64,000 nucleotides of DNA from Maylandia zebra (taxonomy: Eukaryota > Chordata > Actinopteri > Cichliformes > Cichlidae): NCBI RefSeq assembly GCF_041146795.1, contig NC_135175.1, forward strand, positions 32,426,136 to 32,490,135, in the 5' to 3' direction. Positions within the stretch are counted from its first letter, which is position 1; each line of letters begins with the position of its first letter. A program made the position numbers and the translations under genes. Shown here piece after piece: positions 22,437 to 34,730 of the stretch. The notes beneath the pieces are model-generated. The model worked only from the letters and a program-made list of their open reading frames with translations. It did not search any database and had not been told where the DNA came from.

Positions 22437-24894
22437 TCAGATCTTTACAGGAGATTCGATCTGAACTCTGTGGAGCCTGATCTCAAGGGTTTTAAGTCTG
22501 ACACTGAAACCAGAGGATCTTTCTGTCTCTCCAGACTCACTGTGATCCAGTGATGGGAGTGATTTCAGCCCTGAGTGATCACGCTGATGTTTGCACAGAG
22601 CAGACAATGAAGTGAATGTTTTGGTACATTGGTAACAGTGAAAGAGTTTATTAGTAACGTGGGATTGTTTGTGTTTGGAGTATGAACTGAGATTCCTGAA
22701 GCTCTTGTCACACTGGTCACAGCTGTAGTTTCCTTCCATGTGTGTATATTCATGATAGATACGACTACCTGGATGTGAGAAGCTTTTTTCACAGTGTCTG
22801 CACTTGTATGGTTTCTCTCCTGTGTGGATTCGTTTGTGTCTTTTAAGGGTGACTGCAGTGATGAAAGATGACCCACACTGATCACAGAGGTGCTTTTTAA
22901 CCCCGCTGTGAATCAGTTCATGTTGTTTTAAGTAACTTGATGTGGGGAAGCTTCTCCCACATTCTTTGCAGTATTTCAGTTTGTCTCCAGTGTGTCTACG
23001 TTGATGTATTTTTAGGTCAGCTTGCCAACTGAAAGTTTTTCCACAAAAGTCACAATGAAAGTCTTTCCCACCACCACGGTGATGACAGGGTTGAGAACTG
23101 GATCCATCTGTGTCGTTCTGCTTCTAAACAAAGACACAAAGACAGTGTAAGTCAGTCCTTCAACATTTTTTTCCTGAACGTCGCCTGAAGGAAAGAGCAT
23201 CTCTGCAGACGTCCAATTACATTTTACTGTTTCAGTTAACACAGATAAAAATATAAATACATACCTCACAGTAACTGCACTTGTAGAGTCTCTTTCTGGT
23301 GTGGATCTGTTGGTGTCGTCTTAGGGAATGTGGAGATTGAAAAGTCTTCTCACACAGGTCACATTTATAAGGTCTCTCATCAGTGTGGGAAAACATGTGT
23401 TGTTGTAACTGTTTGTTGGTTATAAACTGTTTGCCACACTGATCACAGCAGTACACATCATGTCCGGTGTGAATGCGTAGGTGTCTATTTCGATTCCGTC
23501 TATGGCTGAAAGTTTTTCCACAGATGTCACAGCTGTATGCCTTAATTCCAGAGTGGGTAACTAGATGACTCTGTAAGCTGCTACTGTGAGTAAAAGCTCT
23601 GCCACACTGATCACAGCTGTACGCTTTAACTCCACTGTGGATGAGTTGGTGTGTTTTTAGGTAACCCTTCAAGGAAAAAGACTTTCCACACAAGTCACAG
23701 CTGAACGGTCTCTCTCCAGTGTGGATGACCTGATGCTGTTTTAGATTACCCTTCTCAGTAAACTCCTTCCCACACTCGTCACAGCTGTATGTTTTGTCTC
23801 TCTTTCTTCTGTGAGGTTTGTCGGCCTCCTGAGAGCGCTGACTTCTCGCTCCATGTTGGTCCTGCAGTGACAGAGATACAAACAGAGGCAGTGAGTGAAA
23901 TGCAGTCGTGGAACAAACTCAACCTTCAAACTCCCTCCAATAACACTAGTTTTAAACCTGAAGGTGGAGTGTGGCACCAAACACCTTAAAGGTCTCTTAT
24001 CCCCACCTGCTGGTAGTTCTAACACATTACATCCAACCTGCTGTTAAAAATAATTCATGACTGTTCAAACGTTTCACTGTAGAAAACATTGGATTCATTT
24101 TTCATTAATGGCAATTAAATGACCTTCATTTTCAATCTATATTATGGCATTTCGTTTTTCATGAGCAAAAAAAGCTCAAAAAAGGGAAAACATACACACT
24201 TAATGTGTTTACTGCCTGATATCGGGCTACCGTTGTGGTACTTTGAACGCGTTTTTGCAGTGATGAACCAATATTAAGTCTATTTATACAGCAATGATAG
24301 CAATAATATTATTAGTAGTAATAATAAAATTCCCCAGCATGTATTTTATCCTGTCTTCCTTTTTTCGCCCCAACCGCTCTCTGCAGATGGCCCCGCCTCT
24401 CTGTGAGCCTCATTCTGCTGGAGGTTTCTTCCTGTAAAAAGGGAGTTTTTCCTTCCCACTGTCACCAACGTGCTTACTCAAAGAGGGTCATATGATTGAT
24501 GGGTTTTCTCTGTATGTATTATTGTAGGATCCACATTACAATAAAAAGCACCTTGAGGTGACTGTTGTTTTGATTTGGTGCTGTATAAGTAACACTGAAT
24601 TGAATTGAAAATGTAATTAATACTACTACTAATAATAATAACGAATAACAATTGCTTGTGACTTCTTAATGTTTGTAAACACCATTTAAAAATACATAAT
24701 AAAATGCAACACAGTGATATAACAGGTTGGGAGGATGAGAGTTTTAGACGTGACTGAATATTTGGTGAAACTGTGATATTTTCCTCACCTCCTGTGTTGA
24801 GCTCATTGTTTCCTCTGTAGTGACTCAGCTGAGTCCAGATGGCTGAAAATGTTCCTCTGCTGCTCCGTCAGACTCTTCTCCTCCTGCTGATCAG
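22437..24894 (-). CDS. C2H2 zinc-finger protein, copy 1 (12 fingers, 433 aa)
   Basis: Coding exons read on the minus strand are 24806-24789 (MSSTQE, followed by GTGAGG), 23861-23265 and 23123-22437. The exon at 24789-24894 starts with untranslated leader after a CCCAG acceptor. Exon 2 opens in frame with DQHGARSQRSQEADKP and carries six fingers (YSCDEC, FSCDLC, YSCDQC, YSCDIC, YCCDQC, YKCDLC), closing with a half finger KCSYCE at the donor GTATGT. After a 141-base intron, exon 3 gives a Ser/His/Gly linker and six more fingers, then a 54-residue tail. HTGERPF/HTGEKPY linkers mark it as DNA-binding, probably a nuclear regulator. No KRAB, SCAN or BTB domain is visible. All frames are intact; the target is unknown. 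Confidence 0.85.
24340..24605 (+). mobile_element. L2/Maui-like LINE 3' UTR inside intron 1 of zinc-finger copy 1
   Basis: The sequence holds the familiar L2 ending: GCTGGAGGTTTCTTCCTGT, AAAAGGGAGTTTTTCCTTCC, AAGAGGGTCATATGATTG, CACCTTGAGGTGACTGTTG and a (GAATT)n tail. The same insertion is in copy 2 at 38698-38955, so it predates the duplication. Confidence 0.85.
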
Positions 24895-25544
24895 CTGGGA
24901 CACAAAACAGATCTTTGTTAGGCTCCACACTGCACTGAAGAGTCAAAGTGTCTCATATGTTCATCTGACAACACAAAGTACAAATTTCACTCTGATTGCT
25001 TGTAGAAATCTTGTGAGACGTGTTGTGCTGCAAAGTGAGGAAACTCTCTCACTCACTTATACTTCAGGAGGAACTTTGTGACATTGGCTCTTATATTCTA
25101 AGCAGCCCTTTACTATGACAGGGCCAGAAAGTCCTATTTGAAGGTTTGGGAGAAGGACCATGTTAAAGGTGGATTGGGGTTTATACACTTTGTTATGATA
25201 CAGGTAAGGCTGTAAGAGCCTGAGAAGGTGTCCTGAATGAACCTCTAAAACCAGTTTTCAGCTAACGACTCTGCTTCAGTCTGGAAAACAGCAACTACAA
25301 GTTTAAAGACTCCATCAACAATTCACACCCAGCAACAGCCTGAACAGCTCCTCCTGTGGTTTCCACAAACAGGGACAGACCTGTTACTCCCCCACCCCAC
25401 ACTTTCAACTCCTTCAGCCCCCCAGTTCCACCCCCCCACCCCCACCATTCATAATAACAGAGGCCCACACCTGATCACCACTTCACAAGTCTCTCCAGCC
25501 CCCATGGTGCCGCTCTCCAAACTCCACCATTCCCCAAACTTTGA

Positions 25545-25740
25545 TTCTGTTCATCTGGACGTAGCTTTTTGTGGGAGAAACGTTTCGTCACTCATCCAAG
25601 TGACTTCTTCAGTCTCAGCTGACTGCAGGTTTCCCCAATCTTCAACAGTGCATTTACATAATGACTGAAACTAGAACCACTGAAGGAACAATGGGCTGGG
25701 AGGTCAGTTATTGAGCATTAATATGCAAATCCTCATGATC
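25545..25740. repeat. Dispersed repeat candidate (GAGAAACGTTTCGTCACTC)
   Basis: GTGGGAGAAACGTTTCGTCA and CATCCAAGTGACTTCTTCAG are words I associate with dispersed fish repeats. The stretch is absent from the duplicate, where 39790 jumps past it, so it was either inserted into copy A or deleted from copy B. Class not assigned. Confidence 0.4.
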
Positions 25741-26602
25741 ATTGATCAACAACCTCTGATCACTTGCAGTGACTCCCCAATCCTCTCTGAATGGTAATCA
25801 TGGCCATTGATCAGCGGTCTTTGATTAATGAGCTTTGATCAGTGGTTTCAGTGCTTTCCTTCCTGCTTTGACTGCAGCTGTGTTTGACACAGGAAGACAT
25901 TTTTACATTCTTCACGATTATACTTTATTCTTTTTGGGGGAAGTGCAGCTTTAAACCTTCACATGATTCAAGTCAACCCAACAAATCAATCTGAACGATC
26001 ACAAGTGGGAAAAACTTCTGTAGATAAAATAAAATAAAAATTCAATCCACAACGTGATTAAAAACATGATTCTCCCAAATCACCAAGAGCTGCACATTAA
26101 CCACCACAATATATTTTATTCTCTGTGCTTTCAAATATGAACACTGTTTACTTTCATCTCTGTTTCATTAGTTTTTGTTAACATCTTCCTGTGCATCACT
26201 TTACAGCAGCCACACTCATTAAAATGAGACTTTGTAGGAGTTCACTTCCTCTCATGTGTTCATCCACAGCAGCTGGACAATAAAGTTTATTGTGACCCTG
26301 ATACTGCAGCAGATCGCTCTCATCCATTTCCTGTTATCACTTCAAATAGAAATGAGGCTGTAGAGGTTTGGTGCAGGCAGAAAAACAGCTGCAGGGACAA
26401 TGAAAAGACTTTTCTGCTGCAACTTCTCCCAGCATGCTGAGCTAATGATTAGTTGGTGTTTTTCTCCAAACACTCTCTCACTCTTCTCTCAACGTGTTCA
26501 CAATAAACTGTGAACAGACACCGAGGAGAGCAGCAGAAGACCTCATTCAGGAGCTAAACTCAACATGAACTGAACTCACAGTAAAGTTAGCTCGGTGCTT
26601 AC

Positions 26603-26700
26603 CTTTAAATGAGCCCACAAACCGAGAGAAACTCCGCGATGAAGCTGCAACTCTTTCCAAACACAGGAAACAGATCAGGGAGCAGAGACCCACGTGGTTC
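26603..26700 (-). promoter_or_regulatory. Candidate 5' non-coding exon/promoter of zinc-finger copy 1
   Basis: On the minus strand ATTTAAAG is followed by the donor GTAAGC at 26602-26597, after a stretch reading CGCGGAGTTTCTCTCGG. A matching donor context (CATCTAAAG, GTAAGTG) occurs at 50604 in the duplicate. This could be the transcription-start exon, spliced to the acceptor at 24895. No TATA box is obvious. Confidence 0.45.
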
Positions 26701-27360
26701 ACGCTGATCTCGGCTACGATCCAGGAGACAAGGGTGGGCAGATCGATGCAGATATCGATCCAAACGGTGGTACTACTTTAGTCTCTTTGAATGAAAAAAC
26801 AGCTCTCTGTGCCAACGCCTCCTCTTGTGGAGCGTCCTCACTTTGCTCCGCCCCCTCCTTCTTCTTCTTTACATCGTTTTTTGGCGGTTGTCAAACAACA
26901 AAATGATGAATTACCGCCACCAACTGGTGTGGAGTGTGAACTGGAACGTCGACCCTCAAATCCTCCCATTTTACTCTTTTAAAAACTGGAATAAGGCCTG
27001 ATAACTTTCACTTCTTGAGTCATTTTGCAGTAAATCAATAAGATCCAGTTTCATTTTTATGTTACTGAGGTTTTGGATCAGTTACCTTCTCACAGTGTAA
27101 TATAACATGCTCTACAGTTTCTTCTTTTCTCTTTCTTGAATGATTTGAATGGAGGTTATAATCCACCATCACTGAACTGAAGAGATCTCTAAGTAGGAAG
27201 TCATCAGTTCAGTTTTTGATCAATTTCAGGGTATTTTATTTTACTGGCGAAGTTGTTTTGGTGATTTTAGGTTTTCTTAGTGGTTATATTAATGTTATGA
27301 AATTGTATTTTATTTATTAATTCATGTATGTATTTCCTTTTAAATATAGCACTAATTTAC
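26701..27360. other. No gene recognised; possible unclassified repeat
   Basis: A short stretch (TTTTGGCGGTTGTCAAACAA, ACCGCCACCAACTGGTGTGG) looks like a dispersed fish repeat but I cannot name it. No intact frame with recognisable motifs. Confidence 0.5.
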
Positions 27361-27562
27361 AATGGGAGTTTCCAAGTTGTGTTATTGCTGGGTAAATGTC
27401 ATTTAGAGATTTGTAAACATATTCTAATAATATCTTTAACAGGAGTGGCTGGTTTTAAAAATTGGATTGTTTATGTCTGTAATATTTCATTAATCTCTGT
27501 TACTCTGTTATTTCTCTCCAGACTCAACCTTGTTTTTCCCTATAAAACACAGTTATACATCA

Positions 27563-27648
27563 AATATCGTTAGCTTCATAGCATAATTGCCTAAGTCATT
27601 TGACTAAGTCAATGACTTAGGCACTTATGCTATGAAGCTAACGATATT
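27563..27648. mobile_element. 86-bp near-perfect hairpin insertion
   Basis: Two 38-base arms (27563-27600 and 27611-27648) are complementary with one mismatch and surround a 10-base loop. The flanking sequence continues without the hairpin in the duplicate at about 51336, so this is an insertion (MITE-like) into unit A after duplication, or a clean excision from unit B. Confidence 0.8.
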
Positions 27649-28479
27649 ATAAATCTGACTTTGACAAATATTTAGATCTTCACACATTTCAGGGTCCAAG
27701 TTTGGGTTGACTGAAGTGTTTGCTTTTATCCCCACAACTTCCTAAACATTTTACTGTTATACATAAACAGAAACGAAAAATCTAAAACATGATATATGCA
27801 TTACTGTCTTCAGCCTCTAGGGCTGATTATCAGGAAGTACATTCTCCTCCGATAAGCAGCTAAAAGCACTTCTCTAACCAAAGGCTGCAAATAGACAACA
27901 TAAAAGTTTAGAAACAGTAAAACAGATTCACAGAAGCCACAATGATATTAAACATACAGCACTGACAGTGATGACAGAAAACATTACAGGTGAGTTTCAA
28001 AAACAATAACACAAATACAGGGTTGAAGTTTATGAAACTGATGAAAGATTTATTACCTTTTAAAATACTAGTACTATTTAAAATACAAAACCTGAGAAAC
28101 ACAGAGGAAAGGCTGCTAAACACAGATGCACAGCAGGTGAGGAGGAGCTCGATGGAAATGAGGAAATAATGCTTGAACACAAATTTTGTTTTGCTGGAAA
28201 ACTGAACAACCCAGCACATTCAGGAGTTCAAGAACACAGAGCACACAGTCAACACTGAACTCGAGTCTTTACAGTGAGAAAACTCCCACTTTGGAACTAA
28301 AAGAACAAAAATGCTTGATTTATCATAATTTCCTTTATATATTTCAAAATGTCAGCTAAAGAGAATGTTGTGATATTTTGATACCATGGTAGCATTTACA
28401 GGATATTGTTTTGTAGTGATATTATACAGAAAAGAGTTACTCAATAAGGCCCATTTACTAGTTGTTTTTCTCTTTCTCT

Positions 28480-28955
28480 CTGACCCAAGAATTGATGTGT
28501 AAGAATCACAGGCTGGTACCCCAAGGTCGAAAATACCACAGAGACGAGACCACTTCCTTACTCCCATCCTCCCTTCCTTATCTTTTAGAAAAGAGCTTGT
28601 TAAAAAGCCAGGTGGTTTGTTTCAGAATTCACTAATGAAAGAACTCTGTATTCTATGTCTAGGAGTGTATTTTGCTGGGATGATCATAAATTGTAACTGA
28701 AGAGATAAACTACACAAAGGATACTTCTTTACTCACAAGGCAGGAAGACGTTTCCTTATTTGGTCTGTACCGGTTTGAACTGAGAACCTGCTGACACACG
28801 AACCTTTTTTTTCCTCTATATAAGCTGTTTTGTACTGAATAAACCTTTGAGTTGGTTTGGGAAGGCAACCTGAAGCAGTCTGTGTTTCCTTGTTCTCCCA
28901 AGCTACTCCCGGCGCTGTAACTAACCCAGCTGAACGGCATACCTGAGCGTTACTT
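28480..28955 (+). mobile_element. Candidate solo LTR
   Basis: A TATA-like CTATATAAGCTG at about 28817 is followed within 25 bases by GAATAAACC. Next comes a leader-like region (TTGGTTTGGGAAGGCAACCTG) and a CT-rich stretch, the order expected for U3-R-U5 of a retroviral-type LTR. No gag, pol or env and no second LTR are nearby. Both end positions are guesses. Confidence 0.4.
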
Positions 28956-30404
<1,449 letters not shown>

Positions 30405-30665
30405 ACACTCAACAAAAATATAAACGCAACACTTTTGTTTTTGCTCCCATTCCCCATGGGATGGACGTAGAGACCTAAAATTCATTCCAGATACACAATA
30501 TAACCATCCCTCCCAAACAGTGGTCACAAATCAGTCCAAATGTGTGGTAGTGGGCACATCTGCTATATTGAGATAATCCATCCCACCTCACAGGTGTGCC
30601 ACATCAGGATGCTGATCTGACATCATGAGTAGTGCACAGGTGTACCTCAGACTGCCCACAACAAA
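30405..30665 (+). mobile_element. Tc1/mariner-like element, terminal fragment
   Basis: ACACTCAACAAAAATATAAA, GCAACACTTTTGTTTTTGCT and CACCTCACAGGTGTGCCACA belong to a very common fish Tc1/mariner-type repeat end. It abuts the TA microsatellite, in line with TA target preference. Transposase not present. Confidence 0.65.
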
Positions 30666-30945
30666 ATAAGGAAAATACTAATAAAATTAAGATAAACAAA
30701 ATAAATATTCCCTTTAGAAAATTTTTTGCTCCATAAAATAGTTGTTTTCTTTTAGAATCACGCATCTTAGCGGTAGGATATACATGAAAAGAGACACAAA
30801 TTAAGTGTTTGAGTGAAAATGTAAATTTTTCCACTCTATGGTCAACTGACTCGGTGAATCAAACGACTCAAAGAAACCGATTCACTTTGGTGAGTGACTC
30901 ATTAAAACTCGATTCAGTAAAAGGAATCGACTTTACTATCACTAT

Positions 30946-31679
30946 GGCTGTATCCCAATTCAGGATCTGCAGCCTTAAAGGCCGCATTTCAAGGCCAATT
31001 ACGTCACAGCAGCGCGCCGAAGGCTGTCCCAATTCAAAGGCTGCTCGAAATGCGGCCCTGAAATGCGTAAGGCTGTGGCAGTGTAGACTTCGTGGCCCAA
31101 CATATCCCAGAATGCATAGCGCGGCGATGGGTGTGGATAAATTTGCAGAAAAAAACGGCGGATGAGGGGCGGCCAAAGAGTACACTTTAAGTACTGAATA
31201 TTATGTCACTTATTTATGTGCAAATGTTTAATAACAAAGAAAATTAAACATTACTGTTGGCCACATGTCGGCAAAGTTATGTGACATTAGTGACGTTTGT
31301 ACTAACTTGGTTTTAAAGCCTTTACTTTAAAATATACGCCGTTCAATAGCTGAGCTTAATCTTACAGAGAATGATCAAAGCTCATGTAGAAACAAACAAA
31401 CAAATGAACAAAAGATTTTCTCCTTCATTTCTGTCAAACAAAGCTGTAGGACACGATTCCAGTGGTTAGTATCATGGTTGCTAGGCAACCTGGGCAGCGC
31501 AACGGAGGGTTTTTTTTTTTTACTTTATTGACAAACAACAGTATCAGCGCAACGGAGGCTAGACCGTCCCATTTCACAAGCCTCACACTTTCGGCCTTAG
31601 CGGTCTTTGAGTACGCGGCCCTTGAGGATCGTTGAGGCTGCGTACTTTAAGGCTGCAGACCCCGAATTGGGATACAGCC
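30946..31679. mobile_element. Non-autonomous DNA transposon with TIR GGCTGTATCCCAATTC and TAT target duplication
   Basis: The left end GGCTGTATCCCAATTC and the right end GAATTGGGATACAGCC are perfect inverses. TAT flanks both sides (30943-30945 and 31680-31682). The 734-base interior is GC-rich at the ends and encodes nothing recognisable. A related but eroded copy is at 55913-56250. Confidence 0.8.
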
Positions 31680-31984
31680 TATTGCTCACTTGCTTTGCTT
31701 GACTGAGGGGACTTCCTGTTCAATAAAGTTTTTTTTTTTTCCAAAATAAGGGCGTTTCTAAAGTGCATTACTTGGAGCAACCAGAGAGGGTGTTGTAAAC
31801 ACATAACGAATAACAACTGATTGAGAATGATATTTAAGTGATACATTTTACAACTTTTAGTAATAACAGAACAGTGTCAATAATTAAATTACATGTGTCA
31901 TAAATATTTATGTAATTAATTATTGCCACATTTAATTAATTATTTAAGGGTGTATTTAATTAATTCGTTATGGCAGTCCTGGCG

Positions 31985-32075
31985 TTCCATAAGATTCTAG
32001 AATTACAGGATTTCTGTTAAATAAATCATGTTTACATGAAATAAACAGAAAGGAGTTGTGATAACAAAATCTCAT
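31985..32075 (+). pseudogene. Relic of the HHLA2-like intron 2/acceptor region
   Basis: TAAATAAATCATGTTTACAT, GAAATAAACAGAAA and ACAAAATCTC correspond to 16140-16190 in the intact gene. No exon follows. Confidence 0.45.
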
Positions 32076-32346
32076 CAATCTCAGCAAACTATCTACTGGA
32101 GCGGTAGGTCACTGAAAGTGATCCACTTACATTTTGTTAATTTGATGGAGGTTTGTTTGTTTTGTTCCTGTGAAGAAACGTGTGGTGGACTCGGCCACTG
32201 TTTGCTGATATTTCTTAAGGGGTGTCGCCAACTTGTAAACAGGTAACTGAACAACACATATGAAGCCATGTGGGAGGAATATTCCTGCTGCGGTCAGTTG
32301 TTCAGTGTAGGGGATGTCCTGTTTTCATCCAGTCTCCCAAATACAA

Positions 32347-32660
32347 TTAGAGATAGGCAGTAACGCGTAATCCGATTACTTTTTTCAAGTAACGAGTAAA
32401 GTAAGGGATTACTATTGCAAAAACGGTAATTAGATTTCCGTTACTTTCCCGTAGGAACACTGCGTTACTAAAACCATGATTTTTTTTTTTTGCGAGAATG
32501 TCTCATAACAGTGACGTAAGCAAGTGCGACGTTTGTGACAACAACAGGCTGCAGATCAACAGTGGATCATATATCGAGTGCTGAGAGAGTATGAGCGTGC
32601 AGCGTTTAAAGCGTGGAAGTACTGACTTTACTTTGAGTTTGATTCCATAAAAAGTGACAA
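32347..32660 (+). mobile_element. hAT-like element 5' end (GGCAGTAACGCGTAATCCG)
   Basis: GGCAGTAACGCGTAATCCGA, TTACTTTTTTCAAGTAACGA and AACACTGCGTTACT are typical of a widespread hAT terminal region in fish. The other end was not found, so the copy is partial and its right limit uncertain. Confidence 0.5.
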
Positions 32661-33592
32661 AAACATTTGTGTCCGCTGAGCGTGGGAAGAAAACTTCTTT
32701 TTACAGCGAAAAAAACACTAAACTTCCAAGCAAGCACCGTGTGCGCTACCACGTTATTGGAAATTCACAGAGAAACACGCGGATTCTTTCACTGACCACT
32801 GCGGCACACCTGCACCAGGGTAAACCTCCGCCTACCCAACTCCTGCTTTACAGGTGAAAATAGAGCAACAGGACCGCTAGTCTTTGGTTTCATTTATTTT
32901 CTGCTTCACTCACATTTAAGGAACCTAGGATCTAATGCCAAAAGGACAAACTATAAACAAAAGAAAACACAGAGCGCTGTGTCATACGATCCAGGACTGT
33001 GACACCGTATTTAATAAAATCAAGTTTTTAAATTGTTTTAGGTGCTACTGTTACGTGTTTGATTCTATTTTGATTTAACATGAAACCCTTGTGAACTGAA
33101 TGTGCCTACGGCTCCACCCTATTGAAATAGGTACCTCCCACAGGTCGCACTTATTCCGCCAACGATGTGGAGGACCAGTTGTTTTAGATTCAGCAAAATC
33201 AAGGCACTCAAAAAGATCCTCTGGAAAAGATTAAAATTCTTGGAACAGAGTTTAATACACAGAATTATATCAACAGGAAGAAAATACAGTTTTTCTTGCC
33301 TTCTGGCAGCTGAGGCGAGAAAAAAACAATCCCAGGTTGCAAAAACTTCATTAATATAATTGTAGATAATATTTGACCTAAATATGCGGGTCTTGTGATT
33401 TTAAACATGTAGGTTAGATGCTTATCACAGTGATTCCATTATTTAACCACTCCAGTGTATGTATAGTGTATACATGTCAGTATAAGTCAAGTGTATACAG
33501 GTATATATGTCATACAGTTGCAGTGGCCTCATTGTTCTGACAAAGAAAACAAACCTATCGACTACACTACACAATGGAAACATGGTAACAAA
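32661..33592. other. No gene recognised; may be hAT interior
   Basis: The sequence could be the interior of the hAT-like element starting at 32347, but no transposase motif was visible. A short open frame at 32654-32857 has no recognisable domain. Confidence 0.5.
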
Positions 33593-34130
33593 TAGGGATG
33601 GGAATCCTTTAAGTTTTATCCGATACCGGTGTCAAACTGGAAATTTTGAAACCGTGCCGGTGCTCGAACCGGAGGTTAAAGAATGGAAAACACAAACTTT
33701 GTACAAAAACCTCTTGTGTTTTTATTTTTAGCAGTCTTTTCCTGCAAAATGATAACCAAGTTAGCCTTTTCTGTTGATACAACATACCTCCTTTGGTTGG
33801 AACCGGTGCTACACTGGCAGGGCTAGAGGCCAGGACTCCACTCTTCGGGTTCTTGGGGGATATTGCTAACTCCGGGTCCGATAACAGGCACCACATCTGC
33901 AGTAGATGTGCTCGGTGTGAGGTCTTGCAGCAAGCTATCAAATACGGTGCATTTTCTAGCTTTTACAAAAACGCTATACATCACCAGGTGCTTCATCAGA
34001 TTCAAGGTGTTACCTCCTTTGCACAGTATCACCTTAAAGCACTTGTTGCAGACTGCTGAGTTTGCATCTTTTGCTGTGAAGTACAGCCAGACTTTTGAGT
34101 GCTTCGCCTTGGGCATTTTCAATCTGTAGC
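33593..34130 (-). mobile_element. hAT element, truncated, with BED zinc-finger transposase exon
   Basis: TAGGGATGGGAATCC at 33593 is the same terminal sequence as the complete relative at 36356. On the minus strand (about 34120-33900) the frame reads MPKAKHSKVWLYFTAKDA, then a BED-type finger C-X2-C (VCNKCF) with NLMKHL, as in hAT/ZBED transposases. The catalytic region is absent. The right part is replaced by a Tc1-type fragment at about 34130. Confidence 0.75.
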
Positions 34131-34385
34131 TCTGTTGCAGGGTGTTTTGGTACAATTCTTTATTCATGGCTGTGTTTTGGGGCAAAATTGTGAGCCGACT
34201 CCCTTGAATGAGAAGCAACCCCACACATAAATGGTCTCAGGATGCTTTACTGTTGGCATGACACAGGACTGATGGTAGCGCTCACCTTTTCTTCTCCGCA
34301 AAAGACTTTTTCCCAAACAATCGGAAAGATGCTTCATCTGAGAATATGACTTTGCCCCAGTCCTCAGCCGTCCATTCACCGTGTT
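34130..34385 (-). mobile_element. Tc1-like transposase fragment
   Basis: Minus-strand frames give RYHQSCVMPTVKHPETIYVW, WGCFSFKGVGS and then, after a frameshift, LTILPQNTAMNKELYQNTLQ. These belong to the C-terminal half of Tc1 transposase between the second D and the third acidic residue. It is a pseudogene fragment. Confidence 0.8.
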
Positions 34386-34394
34386 TACATGTTT

Positions 34395-34700
34395 TTCAAT
34401 AAATTAAATCATGTTAACATGAAATGAACAGAAAAGGAAAATTGTGACAACAAAATCTCTTTCTGACTTCTTTAGAAATATGTATTTTTCCAGCTCCAGT
34501 CCGTAAAGTTAATCTCCAACAAGTAGGACAAAGGATCTGACCTGCAGCTCAGACGGGATCTACCCTCACCCTGAGCTCACCTGGTCCACCAGCCCTTCAT
34601 CCAGCATCACTAACAACAACACAACAGCCCATCAGACTGAGCAGCAGCTTTACAGCACTGGCAGAAACAGGAAGAGAGCAACCTTCAGAAAAAGAGATTA
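34395..34700 (+). pseudogene. HHLA2-like relic: C exon with frameshift and deletion
   Basis: The acceptor tract and exon start (CAGCTCCAGTCCGTAAAGT at about 34491) match exon 3 of the intact gene. Two extra bases turn AGGATCACC into AGGATCTGACC, giving an in-frame TGA. About 60 bases are deleted before ACTGGCAGAAACAGG. This relic is the partner of 22143-22404 in unit A. Confidence 0.8.
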
Positions 34701-34730
34701 TACATCCATCCATCCAGTGGAACATTTTAA

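Noticed and set aside
22565..22885. Overlapping minus-strand frames at 22565-22885, 23012-23269, 34859-35200, 35306-35563, 58927-59283 and 59374-59625
   Set aside because: They are +1/-1 frame readings of the zinc-finger exons, stop-free because of the repeated finger codons.
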